This document shows, in pieces, positions 23,071 to 33,861 of a DNA stretch of 64,000 bases (position 1 is the first letter of the stretch; each line of letters starts with the position of its first letter). The DNA is from Euglena gracilis. Taxonomy: Eukaryota; Euglenida; Euglenophyceae; Euglenales. The translations under genes and the position numbers were made by a program. The stretch spans positions 10,776,241 to 10,840,240 of the forward strand of contig CP154955.1 in the NCBI GenBank assembly GCA_039621445.1, written 5' to 3'. The notes under the pieces were generated by a model. The model was not told the DNA's origin and searched no databases. It worked only from the letters and a program-made list of their open reading frames with translations.

Positions 23071-24229
23071 GTGGGGCCCGCCCCGGTTTTGGCTTTCGGG
23101 GCTGAGGGTCTCACGCCTCCCGGGGCCTGCGACTCGGCAGTGGCACATTTCTTTCGTCTCCGGAATGCTTTTTGCATGGTAAAACGTGGGTCGTCAAACC
23201 ACATAGGATCACGTTTGGCCGCGAACATTTTCGATCTATAAAAAAGTCGCGTGCAATCAATCAAATCACATTGTGCGTACAAATTTTGGTAGTTTTTTTC
23301 TTTGACGTCATGTAAAACAATGGGCCACATATTTGATCGTTTCCCAACACCAAATTTATTTGCTTAGCTGACTTCATCTTCGACCATTCCCTTCCTCACC
23401 CGTGAAAGACCTTTATTTTCTTTTTGTCGGTCGAACCTTTGAACCCGAAAATGCTGAAACAGTTTGAGTACATGAAAGAAGCACCAAAAGTGGAATTGTG
23501 GTCCAAAGATGACGGAGCACAGCCAAGCCTCTTGATATTCTCTTGAAAGGGAAGAATGTGTCCGCGCAATGTGTTGTGGCTTGCCCAACTTTCTTATGAA
23601 TTCTAAAGAAAATTTGAGGAGCACTGAAAACCCGCAAGAAATTGCTTTAAAAACCAAATTTTGTCGCAAACTGGCGCCCACAACGAATTTCAGAGAAGAC
23701 CCAAAGCCTGAGAAAGCTGCTTTCCAAAGGCTGTAAAAAGAAGCCTTCCAATCGCTGTTCCCAAGAAGCAAAATCCAGGGGTTTTAACAAGAAAGTGACG
23801 CATGAAATCACGTAAATTACGCAATACCACGTACATCCATTTTCCAAATATGACGTCAATCACTTGAAGTCAGATACCATTCCGAGTAAAAAATTTTCCA
23901 GGCAATTTTTTTTGCAAGTAACTTCACACTAAATCATTTATAATTGTATAGCATTTTTCGGCCAACACATGTGATTTTTTTTACGTGACTTTAGTGCCTT
24001 TAATGTGTATTTTTCAAGAATAAATAAATAAATGAGATGTCTTCAACAGAAGGAAGAAACAAGTATCTGATGTTTTTTTTTGAAGAGGGATGATCAAGGG
24101 CAGTGTTTGGCCTTGTTGCCCCAGTTACACTCAGAATATGTAACAAATGGGTATTGGGATGGTGAAAGTTCGCAGTTTGATTTTTGAACAGAGACGTTGA
24201 GAAATGTTGCTTCTTATGGCTGAGATTAA

Positions 24230-24637
24230 TCCCCCCACTTATAAACCCCCCGGGGTTAGTAGGATCCGGTTTGGTTGGTCGGCCGAAGGGGGGGGTTAGT
24301 AAGTGGGGGGGGGTTTATAAGTCCTGGAATTGTTGGTGAAAATCCGAACCCCCAAAATGACCCCGAAACCCCCCCAAAATGGCAATTTTTGGCAATTTTG
24401 GTCAAAAATGGCATTTTTGATGATGGTCGATCTCAAAAAAAGGGCCAAAAATTAGTTTTTGGGTGGTTTGCAGCCGAAAAAATCGTCCCCGGCGGCTTTC
24501 ATTTTTCTTCCCCGAAGGGGGGGGTTTATAAGTCCCGGTTTGGTTGGTCGGCCCGAGGGGGGGGGGTTAGTAAGTGGGGGGGGGTTTGTAAGTGGGGGGG
24601 GGGTTATAAGTGGGGGGGGGTTATAAGTGGGGGGGGT
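24230..24637. mobile_element. TTAA-flanked short element present only in copy 1
   Basis: Flanked by TTAA (24226-24229, 24638-24641) with inverted ends TCCCCCCACTTATAA and TTATAAGTGGGGGGGGT. Copy 2 has the empty site with a single TTAA (about 42833-42836). The interior repeats GGTTAGTAAGTGGGGG and TTTATAAGTCC blocks. A TTAA target is typical of piggyBac-type elements. There are no coding sequences. Confidence 0.78.
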
Positions 24638-24989
24638 TTAATGGTACCCACCATAACACCACACGCAGCAAGTGTTTGTGTTCTTGAACCGCGCAATAAA
24701 TAATCATTATCACACATTCAACGCCGATTATGCAATGATCTAAAGTTGACATTTTTTCCGCAAAGCCACTCAACCACCTTCGTTTTTTTGTTTTCGGAGA
24801 AAATGTCCCCTGAAAAAAATTCACATCTTTTCACGTATGGTTACTGAGAACCTCATGTGAAATTTCGGGCCGCCAACACTTTTGCGGAAAACCCCAGAAA
24901 GCCCTGCAACAAAACGGGCTCAAGGACTCCGGGCGACTGACAAGTGGCAGCACAATGCAAGTTTGGTTGTATATTTATTTTGCAGTTGG

Positions 24990-25260
24990 GGGGGGGTCAG
25001 GGGTTTTTTTTGTCTTGGACCCCGGGGAGGGGTAGGGTGGGTGGGTCCAGCCGAGCCCCCCCCCCCCCGGATCTCCCCAGGGGGGGTGGGATATACTTTT
25101 CGGTGCCGAAGGTGCTATTTTTAGCATTATTTGTGATTTTTTTTGGCATTTTCGGGAAAGTGAGTGGGTCACCCGGGACCCCCCTCTCCGGGGGGGCCCA
25201 GGGGGTGGGTGGGTGGGTGGGGCTTAAACAAACTTTTGGTGGGGGTTCCGGAACCCTGGC
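24990..25260. mobile_element. G/C-run element, borders unresolved (copy 1)
   Basis: A block from TCAGGGGTTTTTTTTGTC through GGGTGGGTGGGGCTTAAAC resembles the element at 34726-34989 (CCAGCCGA-CCCCC, ATATACTTTT-GGTGCCGAA, TTTTTAGCA). The right TIR and TSD could not be identified. It is also present in copy 2 (about 43190-43450). Confidence 0.5.
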
Positions 25261-25388
25261 CGCAGCCGCCGGGCTGATACATCAAACCGGTGCCATCATC
25301 TCCATAAAGAAACGGTGCCACCGTCTTTCCAGTCGCCTCAACTGCGGCACCCGTGCGGGTCTGGCCGCGGGTCTCCGCCCCTCCGCAG

Positions 25389-25538
25389 GCCAAGGCCAAC
25401 GTCAACCACCGCGGCGGCAGCGGCTCCACGGCGCTGCACTCCGCGTGCTCCGAGGGCCACGCGGCGGTGGTGCGGCGGCTGCTGCAGGCCGGGGCGGAGG
25501 CGGACCCGAAGCGCCAGGCGGGGGTCACCCCGCTGATG
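25389..25538 (+). CDS. Ankyrin-repeat exon (copy 1)
   Basis: Acceptor GCCCCTCCGCAG; donor CTGATG|GTAGCG. Phase 0: AKANVNHRGGSGSTALHSAC, SEGHAAVVRRLLQAGAEADP, KRQAGVTPLM. Two ankyrin units. The expected continuation (xAAxNNFPDCVQAL) appears near 25806-25850, but no clean acceptor restores the frame, so the splice there is unresolved. Confidence 0.88.
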
Positions 25539-25789
25539 GTAGCGGCCGGCGGGCTGCCTGTCGCCCTGGCTCTACTGGCAGCTGCTGACCGTTTTCTGGG
25601 AACCACACGCCGCGCCAATATGGGTGCACACACAAACGCAGGAATGCTTTGCAATGTGCAGATTCTCGTGACTGCACATATGCAACGCATTTGCATGTAC
25701 AATGCACACACAAACATATTAAAGTGCGTATGCACCACTGATGAGTGAAGAAAAAAAATAAAACATGTGTCCCGGGGTCTGAGTTTCCA

Positions 25790-25860
25790 GGCAGTCCACT
25801 GGGGCTGTCGCACAACAATTTCCCGGACTGCGTGCAGGCCCTGGCAGACGTGTGTCGTGC
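25790..25860 (+). CDS. Probable ankyrin half-repeat, borders unresolved (copy 1)
   Basis: One frame reads LSHNNFPDCVQALADV, which fits the second half of an ankyrin repeat (compare NNFRECVPQLLK at 28970). Candidate acceptors TTTCCAG and CCAGGCAG do not give phase with 25538. Copy 2 has the same sequence near 44000-44070. Confidence 0.4.
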
Positions 25861-26116
25861 CACTTGTTGTGCTCTACCTCCACCATGTCATCGGCTTCTT
25901 TTTGTGGAAGTTTGACCCCCCGGAGGGTGGGTGCTATGGGCAGGAAGCGGGGGGGAGGGCATTTTCGACCCCCGTGGGGGGGGGGTAGGTTTGGGGTGGG
26001 TGGTGGTGTAGCACACCCTCCGCCGAACATACCTGGGGCCATTTTTTGAGCGAGAATTGCAGACACCATGACCGAAAGCTGATCCCTCTGGGGGTCGGGG
26101 GGGGGGGTTGCTGCAG

Positions 26117-26247
26117 CCTGGGGGAGCAGGCCAGGTAGCTAGCCCGTTGTTTGTTAAGAGGTTTTGTCTCTTCCACCTGCGCGAAGCCCAGTTGAACACG
26201 GCTGGACCGACATTTCTAGCCAGATGGAGTTCAGAACAACCTGAGAT
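26117..26247. other. 131-bp segment inverted relative to copy 2
   Basis: The sequence from CCTGGGGGAGCAGG to AACAACCTGAGAT is the reverse complement of 44339-44469 with a few substitutions, while the flanks are collinear. It lies inside an intron-like G/C-rich stretch. Confidence 0.88.
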
Positions 26248-27544
26248 CTCCCCTTGCCTGTTTTTTTTTTTTGGCTTGCGGGGGTTTGTGCCCCAGCGGT
26301 CACAACACAACAATGCAGCCACGATGGACCCCAACCCCTGGGGCAACTCATACTTTCGCGGCCTGTTGGGTACGATCAAATGTACTTTTCTTCCATATCC
26401 AGCACTGCTGGATAAGAAATTGAGCTAATTTCTTCGGGGCCAGGATTCCCCTCGTGCTTGCACGAGTCCTGCGCCGCGAGTCGCCCCGCTATCGCATTAC
26501 CGGCAGGCGTGGCTCTTTTTGGGGCAACCTCACCATCTTAATTAGCTTCCTCTTCGTCAGCAACCCACTTCCAAGCGAAGTCAAAATGCAGCAAAAAGAA
26601 TTTTTACCAGCAGCAAGGAACGACTCATGTCCACGCAACCTTATTGTTGAACTCATAGCAATCTGTATGGGTAAGCCATTTCGGGGAGGACATGGGTTTC
26701 AAATGGTGTTGACACTGGGGTAGCAGCTGATTTTAGGGGTTGAAGAAGGAAAACATGGTTGAGGGAGAGAAATGAGTTTGGGCCACCTGCAAAGGTTGTT
26801 TGTGCCCCGGAGTTTTCGGATGAGTGAAGTTTAAGCCTCCACAAATTGGTGCTGAATCAAAGAACACCCAAATCTGAAGCAACCCATCGACCCTTTCACT
26901 TTTAAGAACCCATGAAATGCACAAGACATTTTCAACGTAAATCAATCATTGGCAATGAAAAGAGATGTGTTGCGTGATAATAATTTTGGACTTTTGGAAT
27001 GTGTTATGGTGTGGCACACGTTTTATCTCAAAAAATATATTTTTCGTGTCAATTTGGAACGACCTGATGTGTCAACTTCCCACACCCTCTTTCATGAAGC
27101 CTCAGCCCAAAATGGCAATGGCAAAATGAAATAAATTTGGACATGTGAAATTATTGACCCTCGATGCTATTTTTGAGGTAATATAGCCAGATTTTTGTTC
27201 AATTTCCTCAATGAAAGGCATGGGCAACACTGCTTCACACATGGCGAATAAGTTTTCAGATGTGGTTGATTACGGATATAATTTTTATCAAAATCTTTTC
27301 TCCAAAATCGAAGTTTTACCAGAAATATTTTTACTGTATTTTTTTACCGTAATTTTTGTCTACCCTGCAACCCGCCCCCCAATTAAAGGAACGCATCGCT
27401 TATATTCGTAGGATGCTTCAATTTAGGGGCTGGTTAAAACAGGACGTCTGTAGGAATTACTGATTTTTTTGGATAAAACGATAAAAAGGTTTGAAAATAA
27501 CGGTAAAAAAGTGTGGTTAACTTTAAGATATATATATTTTTTTT

Positions 27545-27740
27545 AAGTTGCGTGACCCGCGGGTGGGGGTGGTGGTGGGGGTCAGGCTGAGTGGGTACCC
27601 CGCCGGAGGTGGGGCTTTCTATTTTCGGTGCACAGCGCCACAAAAGTATGACCCCCAAGCCCCCCTCCCCCGGGCCCCCTCAGCGGGTGGGTGGGTGGGT
27701 CCGGACCCCCCGGGTCCTAAAACAACCTTTACGTACCACA
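27545..27740. mobile_element. Degenerate G/C-run element (copy 1)
   Basis: Contains TATTTTCGGTGC, GGGCCCCCTCAGCGGGTGGG and GGGTCCTAAAAC, as in the 34726-34989 element type. No intact TIR/TSD. Copy 2 equivalent is near 45840-46040. Confidence 0.4.
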
Positions 27741-28050
27741 ATTTTTACCCTGTATTGCGATTGAGCACACCTTAAGGTGAAACCATTGTGCGTCAGCCAG
27801 GCTATTGATTAAGGGTTCACAGAGCCCCCCCCATCCGGGTTCGATTGCAGCTAGTCCTAATGTGGCCAGCCGAAATACCAATGGACCCTCCCTCGGGGGA
27901 GGGTCCTGCTGGAAGGGCTTGCTGGTGGGGAATTTTTTTGATCCAAAGCATGCCAAACGGCCCATTGGTAAAACGCTTGGAACCTTTTGGAAGAAAAAAA
28001 ATAGCCAAAAAAACATGCACATTAAATTGTTTTTTCCTCATTGGGGGGAC

Positions 28051-28346
28051 CAGGCCGTATTTTAGTCGGGTGCCGACCCCACCCTGGGGGGGGTGCCTGC
28101 CTGGGCAGGCACTCCAAGGCACACCGAATCCGACCCCCGCGGGGGGGGGGGGTATGGCACACGGCCAAAAGTGCCCCCGGCGCCAAAGGTGCCGGGGAGC
28201 CAATAATGGCCTATTTTGGCCAATAATGTGCCTGGGCACAGGCCAAAACCTGACCCCCCCGGGGGGGGGGGTAGTGCCTGCCTGGGCAGGCACTCACAGG
28301 ACTCCGGACCCCCCTCCCCCCGGGGTTGGTAAAAAAAAACAGCCTG
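28051..28346. mobile_element. Short non-autonomous hAT-like element (copy 1)
   Basis: Ends CAGGCCGTATTTTAGTCGG and AAAAAAAACAGCCTG, TSD GGGGGGAC / TGGGGGAC (7 of 8). Interior GGGCAGGCACTCC motifs and hairpin CGGCGCC-AAA-GGTGCCG (about 28178-28194). Copy 2 has the same insertion (46370-46714), so it predates the duplication. The right end is 65 bp from the next exon. Confidence 0.9.
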
Positions 28347-28410
28347 TGGGGGACCCCTGGGAACACACCCCAGGAACCAACCCCCAACGGACCAAACCCC
28401 AACTCTGCAG

Positions 28411-28511
28411 GGCAAAGCGGACCTCAACCTTCGTGACGATGACGGGGACTCCGCCCTGCACTACGCTTGTCTGAAGGGCCATGGCAATATCGTTGCGTTG
28501 CTCCTGCCCAG
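28411..28511 (+). CDS. Ankyrin-repeat exon (copy 1)
   Basis: Acceptor CCAACTCTGCAG; donor CCCAG|GTTCGT. Phase 0: GKADLNLRDDDGDSALHYAC then LKGHGNIVALLLP plus AG. One full ankyrin repeat (DDGDSALHYACLKGHGNIVALLL). Its phase 2 end is completed by the exon at 28970. Confidence 0.88.
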
Positions 28512-28969
28512 GTTCGTATGGGTTGACAGTGTCGGGTTTGCTTGGTTTGTCGAATGGAGGTTAAAGAGTAGTTGGGGGGACAGCGGGTCAAGGAATTGTT
28601 GGCTCCCGGTGACTTCAATTTTTTTTCATCAGTGGTTAGTTGGACGTCCTTCATTCTGGGGGGTTGTGTACTGGCCGAGGGAGGTTTGGTGGACGCAAAA
28701 ATCCAAAAGGTTGGTTTTGGGTTGTTTTTTTTTCCCACCCAAGCGTCATGAAAACATCATTGTTGGCAAAGGTCGTCGGAACTCATTTTGTAGGAGTTGG
28801 GTTTTAGGTTGTTGTTGGTTGGCAGTGGTGGCCCTCTCCTCTGTCTGGGAAGGGGGAAGGGGGGCGCCGGCTCCTACCAATGTATAGCTCTGACCACAAT
28901 CTGTGTCAACTTATGTTGGCGGATGGGACGTGCAAAACAACGGCCAGCGGGTTGGGACCAGCTGCCCAG

Positions 28970-29084
28970 GAGCCTGCCGGGGAAGGCCGGGGCGAACGCG
29001 CAGTCCCAGCGGGAGGACGGGGCCACGCCGCTCATCATTGCCGCGGAGAACAACTTCCGCGAGTGCGTGCCGCAGCTGCTGAAG
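28970..29084 (+). CDS. Ankyrin-repeat exon, intact in copy 1
   Basis: Acceptor AGCTGCCCAG and donor GAAG|GTGTGT. After one base: SLPGKAGANAQSQREDGATP, LIIAAENNFRECVPQLLK. Consensus ankyrin unit. The copy 2 counterpart (47522) has a one-base deletion that breaks this frame. Confidence 0.85.
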
Positions 29085-29213
29085 GTGTGTCGCACCGTCC
29101 CGCCCAGCACACCGCCATGGCCGCCGCATTGCCCACCTGATGCCCCCACCGGCGAGTCTCTGAACAAGCGAGGGGTGGACGTCGCGCGCGCTCCCCCGCC
29201 GTGCCTTCCCCAG

Positions 29214-29280
29214 GCTGGGGCAGACCTCCACCACAGCGACGCCAGCGGCTGCACCGCACTGCACCTCGCAGCCAGGGGCT
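29214..29280 (+). CDS. Ankyrin-repeat exon, donor damaged in copy 1
   Basis: Acceptor CGTGCCTTCCCCAG. Phase 0: AGADLHHSDASGCTALHLAA then RG. Copy 2 has GGGCT|GTCTCT as a possible donor; copy 1 reads GGGCTCTCTC, so that GT is lost. If the donor is correct, copy 1 cannot splice here. Confidence 0.65.
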
Positions 29281-29481
29281 CTCTCTTGGAATCCAGCAGG
29301 GATGACCCCTGAGCCCCCCCCCCCCCCCCGCCCCAATTCAAGGATGTGCCTACTGCTTTTTTGCAACCATCGTTTTCCAACCTTTTTGTTTTCTGCGCGA
29401 AATGTGGCAAGTCTGGACCCCGAGTCCTGGCCTTTTTGCGTGCCCCTTGGACCACTTTTCGGGTCAGTGGTGTGCCCCCCC

Positions 29482-29643
29482 CCCCGTTGCACTACGGCTT
29501 CTTGTCTGTTTATGGCCGGCGCTAACTTCGCTTCTGGCCCAGTTTTGCTGTGTGGTGAGTGGCCAGGGACCCCTTCCACCAGTGCTCCTGTGCTCCTCCA
29601 CCTGGCCGGGTGAGCAACTCTGGTGTGGTTCCAGCGCTGTGGG
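29482..29643 (+). repeat. Dispersed ~170-bp repeat (copy 1)
   Basis: From GTTGCACTACGGCTTCTTG to TTCCAGCGCTGTGGGGAC. Also at 2579-2705, 48712-48862 and reversed at 51756-51924. A wider segment around it is bounded by a 20-bp direct repeat CCACTTTTCGGGTCAGTGGT (about 29453 and 29758). Confidence 0.8.
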
Positions 29644-29929
29644 GACATACACTCACCTGTGTATCTCCTGACAGCGTGTGTGTATTCCCCCCCCAGGGGG
29701 AAATACATTTCAATACAATACAATTGCAATACAATTTCTGTGTATTTCCCCCCACGGCCACTTTTCGGGTCAGTGGTCCCCCCCATGGGCCCCCCCCCCC
29801 CGTGGGGCCTGGACCTGCAGGAGGGTGGCCGTGTGCTGCGGCCCCCCCCCCCCCCCCCCCCCTCCACGCCCGCACCCCCCCCCCCCCCGACCCCGCATGC
29901 AGCAGCACCGAAGACAGCGTGGCTGGTGG

Positions 29930-30020
29930 GTTTGTTGCGGCGCATCGTGCAGCGCTGACGCCGCTGATGTTCGCCGCGCAGAAGAACCATGTGCGTCCGC
30001 TGCTGCTGCTTCCGCGGCGG
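29930..30020 (+). pseudogene. Remnant ankyrin exon (copy 1)
   Basis: LTPLMFAAQKNHVRPLLLL corresponds to the intact copy 2 exon (TPLMFAAQKNHPECVRLLLQ, near 49150-49216). Copy 1 has lost the first half of that exon, the bases coding PEC and the CTGCAG|GT donor. G/C runs and unrelated sequence fill the gap. Confidence 0.7.
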
Positions 30021-30072
30021 CTGGCGAGGCAGTCCCCAACCCTGAGGAGGGCAACGCTAACCTGGCAGTTAA

Positions 30073-30217
30073 CCAGGGGGAGGTGCAACGTGCAATTTGT
30101 GCAATTTTTGTGCACTTTTGCCAATTTTTGCAATTTTGTGCAATTTTGTGCAATTTTGTGCAATTTTTTTGCACTGCAATTTTTGACCCCGATGCAACCT
30201 TCCTCCCCCCCCCTGAG
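30073..30217. mobile_element. TTAA-flanked short element with TGCAATTTTG array (copy 1)
   Basis: TTAA at 30069-30072 and 30218-30221. Inverted ends CCAGGGGGAGG and CCTCCCCCCCCCTGAG enclose tandem TTTTGTGCAA decamers. Copy 2 counterpart (49298-49492) has more decamers. Confidence 0.7.
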
Positions 30218-30701
30218 TTAACCCCAGACAGTTTGGCCGCTCGTGCGGCTGGGGTCTCCGCCACATATTCCGGCAGTTTGAAACCACGGGGTTCGACTCG
30301 CCTGTTCTGCGTTGGCAGAGCTCTGCTTCGCTGCAAATTACCACTGTGGCGCACCTTGTCTTCGGGGGACGTGAGGAGGGTTTGGGGCAATGGGCAAGGG
30401 TTTGGCGGAGAGTGCTTCCCTGGGCTTTGCAGTGTGGTGTCATTCGGCTGATTCCTTACCTCGAATTCTTATTCGAGGCTTCTAACCTCCAATCCCTATT
30501 TGTGCCGATTCCCAATCCCCTCCTGCAGTTAGATTTTTCTGATTTGTGACCCCCAACGTTGAGTGTTGTCTTGGATCCTGGGCCTCTCTCACACTTAATT
30601 TGTGCTGATTCCGTATTCCTCTCCTGCAAATTTAAATTGCGTCGATTCCTAATTCCCATCCCACCTTCAAATTGCGCTGATTCCTAATTTCCCGCCCGCA
30701 G

Positions 30702-30899
30702 GGCTCCGCCAACGTGCTGGGCCGGGACAACGCGGGGGACACCGCCCTGCACATGGCGTGCTTCCCGGGCCACACCGCCGCGGTGGCGGCGCTGCTGGAG
30801 GGCAAGGCGGACATCAATGCGGAGCGCAGCAACGGGGCCACCCCGATGATGATTGCGCAGCGCCTGGAGCACCCCCAGCTGGTGGAGCTGCTGAAGCAG
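30702..30899 (+). CDS. Ankyrin-repeat exon (copy 1), last of the array
   Basis: Acceptor TTTCCCGCCCGCAG, donor AAGCAG|GTCACG. 66 codons in phase 0: GSANVLGRDNAGDTALHMAC, FPGHTAAVAALLEGKADINA, ERSNGATPMMIAQRLEHPQL, VELLKQ. Two complete ankyrin units. The copy 2 exon (49996-50193) has the same length. The phase fits the exon at 33257. Confidence 0.92.
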
Positions 30900-30932
30900 G
30901 TCACGTGTTGTGTGTGAATTGTGTGTGTGAAT

Positions 30933-30941
30933 TGTGTGTGA

Positions 30942-30993
<52 letters not shown>

Positions 30994-31010
30994 TATGTGT
31001 GTGTGTGTGG
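30933..31010. repeat. (GT)n microsatellite (copy 1)
   Basis: GT repeats directly after the ankyrin donor. Copy 2 (50205-50335) has a longer tract with a (GC)n block. Confidence 0.95.
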
Positions 31011-31112
31011 TGCGCATGCATATGTGTCAGATGCATGTGTGTCAGACCAGACCTTTTTTTTTTAGAGGTTGGTGATTGGGGGCTGGCCCGACCATCCCTC
31101 AATGTGTGTGTT

Positions 31113-31736
31113 TGTCTGCATTTGTGAGTTTGTGCTTGAAAGAGAATTTCTTCAGCCAGAACCCAGGAGGGGTCCAGCCAGCAGCTCTCAGCTGGGCTGT
31201 GGACCACCCATGGATTCGCTGAAATGCAGTTGGGGCAAACGAAGATTTTTTTTTGAAATGGGGTCAAAGATGGCCCCAAAGATGGGCTTTTTGGTTGTTT
31301 TTTTTGAGTTCCCATATATATTTTTTTTGCTGAATAATCTCCCACCCCTGGGGGAAAAAAAAAAAGAACTCGCAAACTTCAAAAAAAATCAAAAAACCCT
31401 TCTGCTGTCCGTTGGTTGCACTATGACATACTCGCAAAAAAATTTTAAAACACCACATCCCTCCATTTTCCCCTTCTGTGAACATACGACATATCCTATC
31501 TTTTCAACCCCCAAACTCGAATACAATATAAAAAAAAAGACATCAGTTTTAGGTGGAAGCACAATTGCTCGTGCACACACCAGAGAACTTCTTAAACCCC
31601 CTCAGGGGAGCCGGGAAGCTTGAAAAAGGTGCTGGCTGGGAAAAGTGTAGCGTGGACCAGATTTCCTTCTTGTCCTTTTGGTTTTCTTTTGGGAATGATT
31701 CCCTCAATTTTTAATACTCCGCACCTTGGGACAAAA
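31113..31736. other. ~620-bp segment present only in copy 1
   Basis: Copy 2 joins GTGTGTGTTTG directly to CTTTCCTTTTGCCC (about 50441). The copy 1 insert includes GGTCCAGCCAGCAGCTC, as in the 94-538 element, but no clean TIR or TSD. It may be a deletion in copy 2 or an insertion in copy 1. Confidence 0.7.
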
Positions 31737-32234
31737 GCTTTCCTTTTGCCCAATTTTTTTGTCAAATTTTGGTCTTTATAAGTGTCATGTTCAGCAAATT
31801 ACATATTTTGAGAATCGAATGTTTACAACAGCTCAAAAGCATGTTTTTTTTATTTTTTTTTAATTTTTAGGTTTTCATTTTTTGGCGAAATCGAAATTGT
31901 TTTTTTTGTATCTTTTTTTGCACTTTTTTTTGTGTATTGCTTTTTCTGAGGCAGCGTGATGTGCCAAGCTTCGTGCACTCCCCGAGTGTTAAATATTTAT
32001 TTACCTTCGAAGACTCTTAAAGGTTTTTATAATTCAGTTGGTTAACCCTCAGTTCTCGAGTAAGAATTTGGTTTCCATTTAATTTTATGCCCATGTTGAT
32101 TGTTTCGGACCTTCTGCAAATGCCAAGCTTCAAAATATTGCCACAAAAAGGCAATTTACAGGATCCGTTTTGTTGGACAGCTTTGCTTTGGGCCCATCCA
32201 GGGTCTTTAATACCACAACAGATAGTTGCGCAGG

Positions 32235-32510
32235 TGACCCACCAACCCTCTTCTTTCTCTTCAGCACGGTGCGGTGGAGGAATAGGCCCTCCAGCCCGCC
32301 TCTCCCCCTGCGCGGTTCTCTTTCTCTTCTTGGGTCGTCAGCGTTGACGTTGTTGACGCCTGCAGCGGATCCGAACCCGCCCCTTTCTTGCGTCGAGTGC
32401 TGCCTCGTTCTCCTCCCGCCGTCCGAATCCTTGCCGCTGACCTCCTTCGCGTTCGTTGTCAGACCGGAGTGCCCCCTCGCGGCTTTCCGCTGGCCAGCCA
32501 GCCTTGCCCC
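32235..32510. other. Substitution-rich island between the copies (copy 1)
   Basis: Aligned to 50933-51208 it shows about 35 substitutions and no length change. Flanking sequence is nearly identical but has indels. Open frames exist on both strands (138 codons antisense, 174 sense) without a recognisable protein. Coding status is unclear. Confidence 0.65.
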
Positions 32511-33256
32511 CCATAGCAGCCGGCCTCGTATATGCCACCCCTCCACGCAACCGACGCACAGTCATGAGTTAGCTAGCCTTCTGCTTCGCTGTGCCTTTTC
32601 TGTCCATTTTGCAGCCTCCCAAGTTTGGAGGGGGATTTTCCATGTCGCTTTCAAGCAGACTTGCAGGAAGTGTTATGTACACTTTCCTGTTTGAGTGCTG
32701 TGTGTTTCTCTCACGACCTGATCTTTTGAACAGAGCCCCTTCACAAAGCACCTATACATACACCCCCCTTTCACAGGAAGAAAATTGGCAAAACGCACTG
32801 GTTTTCTGGTCCTCTTTGCTTAGAAAAATCAATCGAAGGAGGCAGATTGCATTTAGGGTGCAGCGGCACACGGAGGAAAGTGTCACCTCTCAGATTGTTG
32901 CAGCATTTCTCAATCCTTTGAGATACCTCCCCCCCTTACATGGCCGCTTGGCCCCCCTCCTCCTTACATGCAAACTTGGCCCCCCTGAGGTTGGCCCCCC
33001 GGCCTCAACTTCAATCATGGCCCAGGCCAAGCGCCCGGGTAGGGGGGTATCTGAAATGTTCAAAAGGGTTTCAATTTTTTTCCTGGAAGCGGACACACTT
33101 TGACGGTGTTCATGAGGGATATTTCTGAAAGCACACAGCAACAGCAAGCTTGTGGTGGGGGGGTAGTCCGGGAGACCCTCCCTTCTGCCTGGGGAGGGTC
33201 CAGAATGCCTGAAGAGGAAAATGCCAGGCATGTTCCCTTCCAACCCTTCCCTGCAG

Positions 33257-33302
33257 GTCCTCCGCGATGTCCGAACCAGTTTCCACAGCGAACGGGAGCT
33301 TC
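33257..33302 (+). CDS. 3' region exon (copy 1)
   Basis: Acceptor CCTTCCCTGCAG, donor AGCTTC|GTGGCC. Phase 0: VLRDVRTSFHSEREL plus one base. It joins the last ankyrin exon (LLKQ) in phase and is completed by 34567. Copy 2 is identical except Thr to Ser. No family recognised. Confidence 0.62.
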
Positions 33303-33554
33303 GTGGCCCCTGATCCACTCAGGGGGAGGCACATCGCTTCCCTACCCCCTCTTGTGTGGCTGCCTGCCCTGGCGATGCTGACGCTCCAGCCAATCTGCGT
33401 TGCGGGTGGATCCCATCAGCCGGCATTCTTCGCCTTTCCCAGTGCCCCCCCGCCCGAGCGCTTTTTTATGTTTCTTCTCAGTGCAAAGGTCGTGTGTGTT
33501 TTCCAATCATAAGAGTGCCCACCCAGGGTCATTATGTGAATCTATGGTTTCAAC

Positions 33555-33861
33555 CAGGCTTGTGTTTAGTCGGGTGCCCACCCACGGGGGGGGTGCTAGG
33601 GGCAGGCACCCCATAGCACCCGATCCGACCGCCCCCCCCCCCCCCAAGGGGGGTAGGGTTTTGGGGGGTGCCTGCCCCTAGGAGGCACCCCCCTCCGACC
33701 CCGGCGCCTTCGGCGCCGGGGTCCCAGAAAAGGCCATTTTCAATGAAAATTTTCCGGGTCCCCCCCGGACCCCTTTCCCCCCAGGGGGGGGGGCCTGCTA
33801 GGGGCAGGCACCCTATAGCACCCACCCCCCCCTCCCCCCCTGGTTGGTAAGCACAAGCATG
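33555..33861. mobile_element. Short hAT-like element present only in copy 1
   Basis: TIRs CAGGCTTGTGTTTA and TAAGCACAAGCATG with a perfect TSD GTTTCAAC (33547-33554, 33862-33869). Copy 2 has the uninterrupted site with one GTTTCAAC (about 52445). Interior GGGGCAGGCACCCC, hairpin CGGCGCC-TTC-GGCGCCG (about 33702-33718) and GGCCATTTTCAATG. It must have moved after the duplication, or been excised precisely from copy 2. Confidence 0.95.

Noticed and set aside
32130-32694. Antisense 138-codon and sense 174-codon frames conserved in length in both copies
   Set aside because: Length is kept only because no indels occurred. Substitutions change amino acids freely in both frames and no start, splice or family support exists.
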